Source: an uncultured Mycoplasmatota bacterium (GTDB lineage: Bacteria > Bacillota_I > Bacilli_A > RF39 > UBA660). Taken from it: 44,120 nt of DNA. The stretch is taken from contig URIY01000007.1 in assembly GCA_900547995.1 (NCBI GenBank), positions 1 to 44,120 of the forward strand. Reading direction: 5' to 3'. Shown here piece by piece: positions 1 through 6,095 of the stretch. Made by a program: the position numbers and the translations under genes. The notes under the pieces are model-generated. The model worked only from the letters and a program-made list of their open reading frames with translations. It was not told the origin of the DNA and ran no database searches. Position 1 is the first letter of the stretch. Each line of letters starts with the position of its first letter.

Positions 1-42
1 TGTGGCTCTGGTAAGAAGTACAAACAATGCTGTGGTAAATAG
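1..42 (+). CDS. secA: C-terminal end of a SEC-C zinc-motif protein, probably SecA (partial)
   Basis: Frame 1 reads CGSGKKYKQCCGK and then TAG. This is the distal part of the SEC-C zinc-binding motif (CxCGSGKKYKxCCG), which normally forms the last residues of SecA, the preprotein translocase ATPase. The start lies outside the window. SEC-C motifs also end a few other proteins, so SecA is likely but not proven. The ICE integrase gene begins about 225 bp further on, so this gene end may be the chromosomal flank or the integration target itself. Confidence 0.7.
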   Translation, partial: CGSGKKYKQCCGK

Positions 43-89
43 CTTATTTTATAAGGGTTTGTACGATTGGAATTAGTCAAAAAAACACT

Positions 90-200
90 AAATTGTGTGC
101 AAAATCATTAAATTGTGTGCAATTTGTGTGCGAAAAATAAAAAATCATGCACACAAATCTATTTAACCCATATAAATAAAGGGTTTGTGTTATGCACACA
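90..200. repeat. Cluster of TGTGTGC direct and inverted repeats, putative integrase arm sites
   Basis: TGTGTGC occurs at 94-100, 114-120 and 125-131, and its complement GCACACA at 149-155 and 194-200. The first two copies sit in a larger identical 13-mer, AAATTGTGTGCAA, at 90-102 and 110-122. AAAATCAT follows or precedes several copies (101-108, 141-148, 200-207). Short repeats between an element end and a tyrosine integrase gene are typical of arm-type sites bound by the integrase N-terminal domain. The function is inferred from position and spacing. Confidence 0.5.
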
Positions 201-208
201 AAATCATG

Positions 209-234
209 AAATCAACATTCGTGTTGATTTTTTT
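209..234 (+). terminator. Intrinsic terminator upstream of the integrase gene
   Basis: The stem ATCAACA (211-217) pairs with TGTTGAT (222-228) around a TTCG tetraloop, and flanking A/T pairs extend it. A run of T follows to 234. It would insulate the integrase gene from transcription coming out of the flanking chromosomal gene. Confidence 0.8.
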
Positions 235-238
235 CGTT

Positions 239-259
239 CTCTAAAAGATTTAGAGGAGG
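239..259 (+). promoter_or_regulatory. Hairpin overlapping the integrase ribosome binding site
   Basis: CTCTAAA (239-245) can pair with TTTAGAG (249-255), burying part of the AGGAGG (254-259) that serves the ATG at 269. A sequestered ribosome binding site would keep integrase translation low. The pairing is visible; the regulatory effect is inference. Confidence 0.4.
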
Positions 260-268
260 AAAAAATTT

Positions 269-1588
269 ATGGCACAAGTGAACACAATGAAAAGGGGGAA
301 TTACTATCAATACAGATTCGAAATAGCACCACAAGATGGAAAAAGGAAGTTTATTAACAAGTCTGGTTTTAAAACAAAACAAGAAGCGTATGAAGCTGGT
401 ATGAAGGCATATAACGAATATACAAATACTGGTAATGTTTTTAAACCATCAACAGTATCATTTTCTGATTATCTTGATTATTGGATGAAAATGTATTGCA
501 ACATTAATTTAAGATACGCAACTATAATTACCTATGAGAATATTATTAAAAATCATATAAAACCTAGATTAGGGTTTTATAGATTATCACAAATAACGTC
601 AGCAACGATACAAGAATTTATAAATAATATTTATGTAGAAAAAGGATTTTCTAAAAGTTTTTTACGAACAATTTTAAAAGTGTTAAAAGGAGCATTAGGA
701 TATGCAACTGATGTAGTTGGATTCATTAAAATTAATCCTGCATTAAAAGTCAAAATACCAAAGTATGATGCACCCCAAACTGATCCTGCACATATATTTA
801 CACCAGAAGAAATAGAGCTTATTTTTAATAGGTTTAGAAATAGTCATACTATCTATTATGCTTTTTTAACTGCATATTATACTGGATTACGTATATCAGA
901 GGTATTTGGATTAACATGGGAAGATATAGATTTTGAAAACAAAACATTGAGAGTAGATAGAAATATTATCAAAAAAAATCAATCTGGTGGAACAAAAAGA
1001 AGATTGATAGAAGGAAATTCAACCACAGTTTGGTATTTTGGCAATTGTAAAACTCCATCAAGTCATAGAGTAATTGAAATTGGTGATACATTATTAAATG
1101 CTCTAAAAGAATTTAAATATGAACAAGAAATATTTAGAGAACAATATGGTGATTCATATATGAAACATTACGCTAAGGAAGTTATGAATCCTTACACGAA
1201 TAAACCAGAAACAAAAATAGTAAATGCTTATGCAGAAATTGATGTAGCATTACCAGAAGTTCATCTAATATTTGTAAAGAACAATGGAGTATTTGAAGGG
1301 ACAGATACATGTAAGCATCCATTTAAAGTAATACATTATGAATTAGGTATACCTTGTAGATTTCACGATTTTAGAGATACACATGCTACAAGATTAATTG
1401 AAGCTGGAGCTGATATAAAAGCAGTATCAAAAAGATTAGGACATAGCACAATAGAAACTACATATAATATCTATGTTCGTGTGACTGTTAAGATGGAAGA
1501 AGAAGTTGTAAGTAAATTTGAAGATTATGCAAATTCGTTAGAAATTTCAATTTTAAAAAAACCAAAAGAACTAATGCAGGAATACTGA
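269..1588 (+). CDS. int: Tyrosine recombinase / ICE integrase
   Basis: Catalyses site-specific integration and excision of the element. The 439 residues show an N-terminal AP2-like arm-binding segment (about 11-52), a SAM-like core-binding domain (about 63-165) and a C-terminal catalytic domain. Catalytic residues are visible: R208 in TGLRISE, K261 in KTPSSHR, H366 and R369 in HDFRDTHATR, H392 in LGHSTIETT, and the nucleophile Y402 in NIYVRV. The length and the AP2-like arm match the Tn916/ICE integrase family. The ATG at 269 follows GAGGAGG at 9 bp spacing. The gene ends in TGA and an intrinsic terminator follows, so it is monocistronic. No excisionase was recognised beside it; one of the small genes downstream could fill that role. 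Confidence 0.95.
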   Translation: MAQVNTMKRGNYYQYRFEIAPQDGKRKFINKSGFKTKQEAYEAGMKAYNEYTNTGNVFKPSTVSFSDYLDYWMKMYCNINLRYATIITYENIIKNHIKPRLGFYRLSQITSATIQEFINNIYVEKGFSKSFLRTILKVLKGALGYATDVVGFIKINPALKVKIPKYDAPQTDPAHIFTPEEIELIFNRFRNSHTIYYAFLTAYYTGLRISEVFGLTWEDIDFENKTLRVDRNIIKKNQSGGTKRRLIEGNSTTVWYFGNCKTPSSHRVIEIGDTLLNALKEFKYEQEIFREQYGDSYMKHYAKEVMNPYTNKPETKIVNAYAEIDVALPEVHLIFVKNNGVFEGTDTCKHPFKVIHYELGIPCRFHDFRDTHATRLIEAGADIKAVSKRLGHSTIETTYNIYVRVTVKMEEEVVSKFEDYANSLEISILKKPKELMQEY

Positions 1589-1612
1589 TAACACATGTTA
1601 TTTATATTAATT

Positions 1613-1638
1613 GAACTGATAATCCAGTTCTTTTTTTT
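1613..1638 (+). terminator. Intrinsic terminator after int
   Basis: GAACTG (1613-1618) pairs with CAGTTC (1625-1630) across a six-base loop and is followed by eight T residues. Confidence 0.85.
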
Positions 1639-1667
1639 ATGTCGTAAAACAGAAAGGATGATGTAAA

Positions 1668-2486
1668 ATGGCAGTGTTTAAAATAGAAAAACAGAAAAAT
1701 TATACTGTTATGAGCAATTATCATTTACAAGATAGAAATTTATCATACAAAGCGAAAGGGTTATTATCATTCATGCTTAGTTTACCAGAGGACTGGGATT
1801 ATTCTTTGAATGGTTTAGTTGCTGTTAGTAAAGAAAGCAAAAAAGCAATTAGAAATATACTGAGTGAATTAATAAATAGAGGATATGTGGTAAGAGAACA
1901 AGGCAGAGGAGAAAAAGGGTATTATAAGTATGATTACATAATTAGAGAAATTCCTGTTAATGTATTAGAAAAAAATCATCCAGATACCCAAAAGGGAGAT
2001 GCCGTTAAAGGAGATACCGAAAAAGGCACACAAATAAATACTAATAAAGAAAATACTAAAGAACAAATAGATAAAATAGATAAAACCATAAATGAAAAAA
2101 AATCTTTAAAATCAGATAATTTAAACTCAAATAAAACACACCATTCTATTACCAAAGATTTGATTAAAAGAAAATATTTAAAAGATGATGATATAGAACT
2201 CTATAAGTATGATAAATTATTTAAACAGTTATTAAAACAATATGAATTTACAAATATAGTGACAATAACGCATTACATTACATCAAGTGTAGTTAAAAGA
2301 CATTTTTTAGATGAAAATAATGAGATTATAGATAATAAATTTGGATATTTAAAAAAATCTATCATAAACAATATTGATAGATTTGATAAAAATGAAATAG
2401 AATGGGATGAAGAACTGGGATGGTTTAAAGAAAAAGAACAAGAGCATGATAGGGATTTTTACGATGACTATGAAATATCATATTAA
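1668..2486 (+). CDS. Replication initiator / replisome-organiser-like helix-turn-helix protein
   Basis: The first ~100 residues (MAVFKIEKQKNYTVMSNYHL..., then a winged-helix stretch with SKESKKAIRNILSELINRGY) match the N-terminal helix-turn-helix domain of replication proteins common on Firmicutes plasmids, prophages and ICEs. A charged, asparagine- and lysine-rich linker (about 105-165) leads to a second helical region that may correspond to a DnaD-like part, which I could not confirm. Its likely role is autonomous replication of the excised circular ICE, or recruitment of host helicase. The ATG at 1668 has AAAGGA about nine bases upstream. It sits between int and the convergent XRE regulator, a usual place for such genes. 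Confidence 0.65.
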   Translation: MAVFKIEKQKNYTVMSNYHLQDRNLSYKAKGLLSFMLSLPEDWDYSLNGLVAVSKESKKAIRNILSELINRGYVVREQGRGEKGYYKYDYIIREIPVNVLEKNHPDTQKGDAVKGDTEKGTQINTNKENTKEQIDKIDKTINEKKSLKSDNLNSNKTHHSITKDLIKRKYLKDDDIELYKYDKLFKQLLKQYEFTNIVTITHYITSSVVKRHFLDENNEIIDNKFGYLKKSIINNIDRFDKNEIEWDEELGWFKEKEQEHDRDFYDDYEISY

Positions 2487-2503
2487 AAAATAAAAAATAT
2501 GTT

Positions 2504-2926
2504 CTATTGCATATTTTTCATATTTTTAATTATTATGTCTAAACTTTTTAGAGTTTTTTTATCAACTTCTAAAATAATGCTATGTAGAATTTTTAATTCT
2601 TCAACATCTAATTTTTTAATATTATCGGATATAAGAGCAATCATTTTGTCTTTATCAGTATACGTTTTTGGTTTTACTTCACCATTTTGGTATGCAGTTT
2701 GATATTCAATAATCTTTTCTTCTAGTTCAGGCAAATCCATACACATACCATTTGCTATAAGTCCTAAAATTACACCAGATATTCCTATCTTACCATATTT
2801 ATTATTTAGTAGTTTACTTAATGTTGCTTTGTTTACTTTTGATTTTCTCCCGAATTCTGATAAACTCATATTATGTAGTTCTAAATATTCAATCAAAATA
2901 AGTCTTACAGCAGATTCCCTACTCAT
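2504..2926 (-). CDS. XRE/Cro-family transcriptional regulator, probable ICE repressor
   Basis: The 140-residue protein begins MSRESAVRLILIEYLELHNM and carries an XRE-type helix-turn-helix at about 18-50 (SLSEFGRKSKVNKATLSKLL). The C-terminal half is helical and may dimerise. It is transcribed away from the small-gene operon. The ATG at 2926 has AAAGGAG upstream on the minus strand. The divergent intergenic region holds an inverted pair of the ICE-wide operator (2987-3003 and 3033-3048), so it is the best candidate for the protein that binds this operator. Whether it represses or activates cannot be read from sequence. Confidence 0.75.
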   Translation of the reverse strand: MSRESAVRLILIEYLELHNMSLSEFGRKSKVNKATLSKLLNNKYGKIGISGVILGLIANGMCMDLPELEEKIIEYQTAYQNGEVKPKTYTDKDKMIALISDNIKKLDVEELKILHSIILEVDKKTLKSLDIIIKNMKNMQ

Positions 2927-2986
2927 TATTTATCTCCTTTCATAAAAAATTGATTTCAATATTATTTTACTCTTTTTTTATAAAAA

Positions 2987-3003
2987 TGTCTACTAGTATA
3001 AAC
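2987..3003 (+). promoter_or_regulatory. ICE operator copy 1, left half of an inverted pair
   Basis: GTCTACTAGTATAAAC at 2988-3003 matches the consensus GTYTACTAGTRTRAAC. TGTCTACTAGTAT (2987-2999) is a perfect 13-bp inverted repeat of ATACTAGTAGACA (3036-3048). It lies between the XRE gene and the rightward small-gene operon. Confidence 0.7.
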
Positions 3004-3032
3004 ATTTTTATAAAAAATATTATCCTATATTG

Positions 3033-3048
3033 TTCATACTAGTAGACA
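3033..3048 (-). promoter_or_regulatory. ICE operator copy 2, right half of an inverted pair
   Basis: Read on the minus strand this is GTCTACTAGTATGAAC. It mirrors copy 1 with a 36-bp gap between the repeat arms, suitable for co-operative or looped repressor binding over the divergent promoters. Confidence 0.7.
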
Positions 3049-3119
3049 ATTTAATATATTTTTGATAAAATTATTTTTATATAACATAGTTATATTTTTG
3101 TAGTAGGAGGTTGTATAAG

Positions 3120-3398
3120 ATGACATATATGATTAGGGTGATGTTTTCATCCTGACTTATAGTAAGGAAGGCAGGTGAAATTTTGTATAAACGACAGTCT
3201 TCAGTAGGACAAGTAAAAAGTATTAAAATTCTCGTAGTAGAAGGTGAGAAAGATTTTACTTTATCTACCCAATTGGATGATGAATCTACAATTCGGATAT
3301 TAGAAGTGTGTCTAAATAAACTTAAGGATAAGACATCACTAAATGTAGTGCCAATTATGGGAAAGGAAAGTATATATGATCAAAGAAAAAAGAAATGA
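3120..3398 (+). CDS. Small ORF split by an in-frame TGA: 11-codon leader plus 71-residue downstream part
   Basis: AGGAGG (3105-3110) precedes an ATG at 3120 that encodes MTYMIRVMFSS and stops at TGA (3153-3155). The same frame then stays open to 3398, giving LIVRKAGEILYKRQSSVG and onward. The downstream part could also start independently at TTG 3183, behind AGGTGA, and gives 71 residues. Three readings are possible: a leader peptide coupled by termination and reinitiation, TGA readthrough, or a gene of about 92 codons recently broken by a nonsense mutation. The protein has a short mixed alpha/beta look (KSIKILVVEGEKDFTLSTQL) and no recognised domain. It heads the small-gene operon. Confidence 0.5.
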
Positions 3399-3675
3399 AG
3401 TAGAAGTAGTTTTAGCAGTAGTAAATGAATATCTAAATGAGGGAAAAGATATTCCTTGTGAAGTAATGAAATACGTTGTACAAGAATTAAACAAGTTAGA
3501 GGAAAATTACAATAAAACTATTAATGATTTAATGAATTGTAATTCTTTGGTAGTAAAAATGGAACAATTATTTAATTTAATTGGTACTATCGGTACTATT
3601 TCAATTGAAGACGAAGACAAACTGGATAAAACATTATTTAATTTAGAAAATTATGTTAAATCTATTAAGGATTGA
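3376..3675 (+). CDS. Small helical protein of unknown function
   Basis: 99 residues, acidic and mostly alpha-helical, with a likely coiled-coil centre (VVQELNKLEENYNKTINDLM). The ATG follows GGAAAG at short spacing and overlaps the end of the preceding ORF by 23 bp in another frame, indicating translational coupling. No family recognised. Its place just right of the divergent XRE/operator region suggests an ICE control or accessory role; a helper of excision is possible but unsupported. Confidence 0.6.
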   Translation: MIKEKRNEVEVVLAVVNEYLNEGKDIPCEVMKYVVQELNKLEENYNKTINDLMNCNSLVVKMEQLFNLIGTIGTISIEDEDKLDKTLFNLENYVKSIKD

Positions 3676-3686
3676 AATGAGTATCG

Positions 3687-3709
3687 GCTGTATAGAAAAA
3701 CTATACAGC
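3687..3709 (+). promoter_or_regulatory. Perfect hairpin after the small-gene pair, possible terminator or processing site
   Basis: GCTGTATAG (3687-3695) pairs perfectly with CTATACAGC (3701-3709) around AAAAA. There is no immediate T run, only an AT-rich tail with a TTTTTTT at about 3727, so it is a weak terminator at best. An mRNA-stability or attenuation hairpin is equally possible. Confidence 0.5.
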
Positions 3710-3784
3710 AATTTATTTGAATATGATTTTTTTAATAGGGTATTGACTTTTATAAAAATAAAGGTTATTATTTTAATAGAAAGT

Positions 3785-3800
3785 GTTTACTAGTGTAAAC
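3785..3800 (+). promoter_or_regulatory. ICE operator copy 3
   Basis: GTTTACTAGTGTAAAC, with inverted arms GTTTAC and GTAAAC around TAGT. It lies about 30 bp upstream of an extended -10 box. Confidence 0.75.
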
Positions 3801-3825
3801 GACTTTGAAAGTAGCTTGGAGGTGG

Positions 3826-3836
3826 TGTGGTATAAT
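3826..3836 (+). promoter_or_regulatory. Extended -10 promoter TGTGGTATAAT
   Basis: TATAAT (3831-3836) is preceded by a TG dinucleotide in the extended -10 position. A poor -35 (TTGAAA, 3805-3810, spacing 20) is the only candidate. Operator copy 3 lies just upstream and copy 4 downstream, so the promoter is bracketed by repressor sites. It would drive the 3956-6033 operon. Confidence 0.55.
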
Positions 3837-3909
3837 GCTGAAGGTAATTTGAAGTGTTTTTATGTAGTAAATTTCTAGTAGTATATATTTTATTTTTTTT
3901 AATCATATC

Positions 3910-3925
3910 GTTTACTAGTGTAAAC
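3910..3925 (+). promoter_or_regulatory. ICE operator copy 4
   Basis: GTTTACTAGTGTAAAC, identical to copies 3 and 6. It sits in the leader 31 bp before the first start codon of the small-gene operon. Confidence 0.75.
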
Positions 3926-3955
3926 ATTGTATCAAAAAAGTAAAGTGAGGTGATA

Positions 3956-4138
3956 GTGATTTTTAAAGAAAAAGAAAGGTATCGTATTTATAATGCATTA
4001 TCTGAAGATCACGGCTATTTTCTTACCATCATTAAGATTTGTAATAATACTATTTATTACTTGTTTGATGGTATTGATGAGGTTAAATGTTTTGATGTCA
4101 GAAGTGACTTTGCAGTAGATTTAATAAAGGTAGTTTAA
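3956..4138 (+). CDS. Small protein of unknown function
   Basis: About 60 residues (MIFKEKERYRIYNALSEDHG...). I chose the GTG at 3956 because GAGGTGAT sits just upstream; the in-frame GTG at 3950 would overlap that site. The sequence suggests a small beta-rich fold (TIYYLFDGIDEVKCFDV). First gene behind operators 3 and 4. No family recognised. Confidence 0.55.
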   Translation: MIFKEKERYRIYNALSEDHGYFLTIIKICNNTIYYLFDGIDEVKCFDVRSDFAVDLIKVV

Positions 4139-4174
4139 ATTTAGTTCATCAGTTTTATGGGAGGAGCAACTGTT

Positions 4175-4441
4175 ATGAGATTTTCTGATGATAATACTGT
4201 CATTCCTAAATGGATTTTGTATCATCTGAGAAAGTATGGAAACTGTTGCTGTGGTAGAGAAATAGTAAAAAAATTAGGAAGGGAAAAGATTTTACAATTA
4301 TTAAGAAAAGAGGGGTATCCTTGTATATTACGTATTGTATATGATGATATGTTTCATAAACCCAGAAGAAAAGTAAAATATCCTCGTGATGCTTATTATA
4401 TTTTAGAGATTGAATGTGTAGTTAAGAGTTATTTTATATGA
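4175..4441 (+). CDS. Small protein of unknown function, immediately upstream of a MazF-type toxin
   Basis: 88 residues starting MRFSDDNTVIPKWILYHLRK, with a CCCGRE cluster. The ATG at 4175 is placed by GGGAGGAG at 4160-4167. Its stop overlaps the mazF start (ATGA type). An upstream partner in that position is often the antitoxin, but this protein is basic and resembles neither MazE, PemI nor AbrB, so an antitoxin role is only positional. No family recognised. Confidence 0.6.
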   Translation: MRFSDDNTVIPKWILYHLRKYGNCCCGREIVKKLGREKILQLLRKEGYPCILRIVYDDMFHKPRRKVKYPRDAYYILEIECVVKSYFI

Positions 4442-4788
4442 ATGAAATTAGAAGAGGAAAGGTATATGATGTAGAATTAAAAAATACATCATCACATGTT
4501 CAGTTCGGAAGACGTCCATGTTTGGTTGTTCAAAATAATTTAGGAAATACATTTTCTCCTACAATAATTGTTGTACCATTAACAACTAAACTCAAAAAAA
4601 CACATTTACCTGTTCATGTTATAACTGCTAAAAACCAAATGGCATTGTGCGAGTGCGTTTTAACTATTTCAAAGGAGCAAATAATTTCTTATATTAAAAC
4701 TTTAGATGAGAAAACTATGAAACTAATAGACAGAGCTTTATCCATTTCGTTGGAATTAGAAAAGGAGGGGACAGTATTAAAAAAATAA
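4438..4788 (+). CDS. MazF/PemK-family endoribonuclease toxin
   Basis: 116 residues with the family hallmarks: an N-terminal strand MNEIRRGKVYDVEL, the conserved FGRRPCLVVQN, and the core strand PTIIVVPLTT, followed by CECVLTISKEQI and a C-terminal helix. Family members cleave mRNA at short sequence motifs and stabilise mobile elements as toxin-antitoxin pairs. It overlaps the preceding 88-residue gene by 4 bp. The start lacks a clear ribosome binding site, consistent with coupling. No classical antitoxin is seen on either side, so the system may use an unusual partner or act as a solitary regulator. Confidence 0.85.
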   Translation: MNEIRRGKVYDVELKNTSSHVQFGRRPCLVVQNNLGNTFSPTIIVVPLTTKLKKTHLPVHVITAKNQMALCECVLTISKEQIISYIKTLDEKTMKLIDRALSISLELEKEGTVLKK

Positions 4789-5357
4789 AACAAATTTATG
4801 AAGATTTGTGTAGTGAAAGTTCTGAGAAGTATTGGTGTGACGAAGGAAATAATAAAAGAATGAGAACTTATTATAAGCTATCTAAAATATTAAAAATAAT
4901 CAAATACTTATTAATATTAGGGTTAATACTTTATTGTATAATATTAACAACAAATAGTATCTTCTGTTTATTTGATAAATATATCTGTTGTGAAAAAGAA
5001 CTAACATTATTGAGCTATGTTGATTTTAAAAAGTTTATTTTAGATATTTATATTGTCACTTTTATTATAACTTTATTTGTAGTTCTATATTTAAGTAGAA
5101 AACAAAGATATTCATTAAATAAAATTTTCTGTATTTTAGTGAGTAGTTTGTTATTTCTACCTGTTAGTGCATTGTTAATTTATAACTTTGTAGCATTAAA
5201 AAGTTTAATGAGTAGTTTTTATTTATTAGTAGTATTTAGTGTTTTAATGACTATAATCAATCAATTAACGAACAGAATTGATAGATTATATGATATAGCA
5301 GTAGGTAGTAATGAAATAAAAGAAAGGAAAGGAAAGAAAATATGCAAGGAAAAGTAA
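4776..5357 (+). CDS. Multi-pass membrane protein of unknown function, possible ATT start
   Basis: Hydrophobic segments predicted at roughly 45-65, 87-108, 118-140 and 145-165 (counted from the ATT start). Start choice is unusual. AGGAGGGG (4763-4770) is correctly spaced from ATT at 4776, giving the natural-looking N-terminus (M)KKIKQIYEDLCSESSEKYW, whereas the first standard alternative, TTG at 4806, has no ribosome binding site. It overlaps the end of mazF by 13 bp and the start of the cold-shock gene by 16 bp, so the three are probably translated together. No family recognised; a membrane antitoxin or entry-exclusion protein is conceivable but unsupported. Confidence 0.6.
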   Translation: MKKIKQIYEDLCSESSEKYWCDEGNNKRMRTYYKLSKILKIIKYLLILGLILYCIILTTNSIFCLFDKYICCEKELTLLSYVDFKKFILDIYIVTFIITLFVVLYLSRKQRYSLNKIFCILVSSLLFLPVSALLIYNFVALKSLMSSFYLLVVFSVLMTIINQLTNRIDRLYDIAVGSNEIKERKGKKICKEK

Positions 5358-5572
5358 AATGGTTTAGCAGTGAGAAAGGATATGGATTCATATCATCAAG
5401 TGAAAAGGAGCAAGATATATATGTTCATTTTTCAGATATTGTGATGAAAGGATTTAAAACATTAGATGAAAATGATATAGTAGAATTTGATTATGATGAA
5501 GAGATGAATAAAGCAGTAAATGTTCACAAAATCTCAGTTTCTGAAGAAAATGACGAAACAAAGAGTGAATAA
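5342..5572 (+). CDS. Cold-shock domain protein (CspA family)
   Basis: 76 residues: MQGKVKWFSSEKGYGFI contains the RNP1 motif KGYGFI, and DIYVHFSDI gives RNP2. Such proteins bind single-stranded RNA or DNA as chaperones. The C-terminus is extended by an acidic tail (EENDETKSE), slightly longer than in a typical 66-70 residue CspA. Start at ATG 5342 behind AAAGGAAAG. The stop overlaps the next start (TAATG). ICE-borne Csp copies may aid conjugative ssDNA handling or relieve RNA structure; that is inference. Confidence 0.9.
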   Translation: MQGKVKWFSSEKGYGFISSSEKEQDIYVHFSDIVMKGFKTLDENDIVEFDYDEEMNKAVNVHKISVSEENDETKSE

Positions 5573-6033
5573 TGAAACTATTTGATGATATAATAATATC
5601 AAAGATAGATTTGGATAGAACATCACAAAACGGAAAGGAAATTTGTGATCTATATCAACCGTTAGTAGAAAAAAGATTAAAACAAGCAATGAACACCCCA
5701 TTTAATTCAGCAAGTTTTGTTATGTTTTCAGAAAATAAGAAAGGTGGCAATTCTTCAGAAGTTAAATTGTTAGATCGTTTATCTTGGATTGATGATCAAA
5801 CAGGAAGTTATATCCGTAATGTATTGAAAATTCAAAAAAAGGATAAAACTATTGGTGAATTTTTAAAGTGGAAATGTTTTTATGGATTAAGCGATAGAGA
5901 AATATCTAATAAAATCCAAAAAGATGAAAGAACAGTTAGAAGATATAAAGCACGGGCGTATTATTATCTTGCTGTTTATTCAAATCAAGTTGAGTTTATA
6001 TATGAGAAAACATATCATTTTCAACTTGATTAA
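5572..6033 (+). CDS. ArpU/sigma-region-4-like transcriptional regulator
   Basis: 153 residues. The C-terminal part (FYGLSDREISNKIQKDERTVRRYKARAYYYLA) reads as a helix-turn-helix like sigma factor region 4, as in the ArpU/RinA late-gene regulators of Gram-positive phages. The N-terminal half (residues 1-85) has no recognisable domain. It is the last gene of the 3956-6033 operon and starts inside the stop of csp. It could activate downstream ICE promoters; its target is unknown. Confidence 0.6.
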   Translation: MKLFDDIIISKIDLDRTSQNGKEICDLYQPLVEKRLKQAMNTPFNSASFVMFSENKKGGNSSEVKLLDRLSWIDDQTGSYIRNVLKIQKKDKTIGEFLKWKCFYGLSDREISNKIQKDERTVRRYKARAYYYLAVYSNQVEFIYEKTYHFQLD

Positions 6034-6046
6034 ATAGAAGTATTTA

Positions 6047-6070
6047 TTAATGTGGATTCTTCCACATTAA
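6047..6070 (+). promoter_or_regulatory. Perfect 10-bp hairpin upstream of the CAP-domain gene
   Basis: TTAATGTGGA (6047-6056) pairs with TCCACATTAA (6061-6070) around TTCT. There is no T run after it, so it is either a weak terminator for the preceding operon or a leader structure 25 bp before the ATG at 6096. Confidence 0.5.
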
Positions 6071-6095
6071 AGACATAAGAAGTTGGAGGAGTAAA

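Noticed and set aside
90..200. CRISPR-like spacing of the TGTGTGC repeats
   Set aside because: Repeat units are short, irregularly spaced and partly inverted, with no cas genes; arm-type integrase sites fit better.
115..357. 80-codon plus-strand frame starting MCNLCAKNKK
   Set aside because: It lies over the arm repeats and terminator, has no ribosome binding site, and its second half overlaps the integrase in another frame.
2499..2702. 67-codon plus-strand frame, hydrophobic
   Set aside because: Shadow of the XRE regulator on the opposite strand; a minus-strand HTH gene with clear start signals explains the sequence.
3120..3398. Alternative genetic code with TGA as tryptophan
   Set aside because: TGA is the authentic stop of many well-defined genes here (for example int and the radical SAM gene), and other genes encode Trp by TGG without internal TGA.
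4798..4863. ATG at 4798 as a start for the membrane protein
   Set aside because: That ATG is in a different frame and ends after 21 codons.
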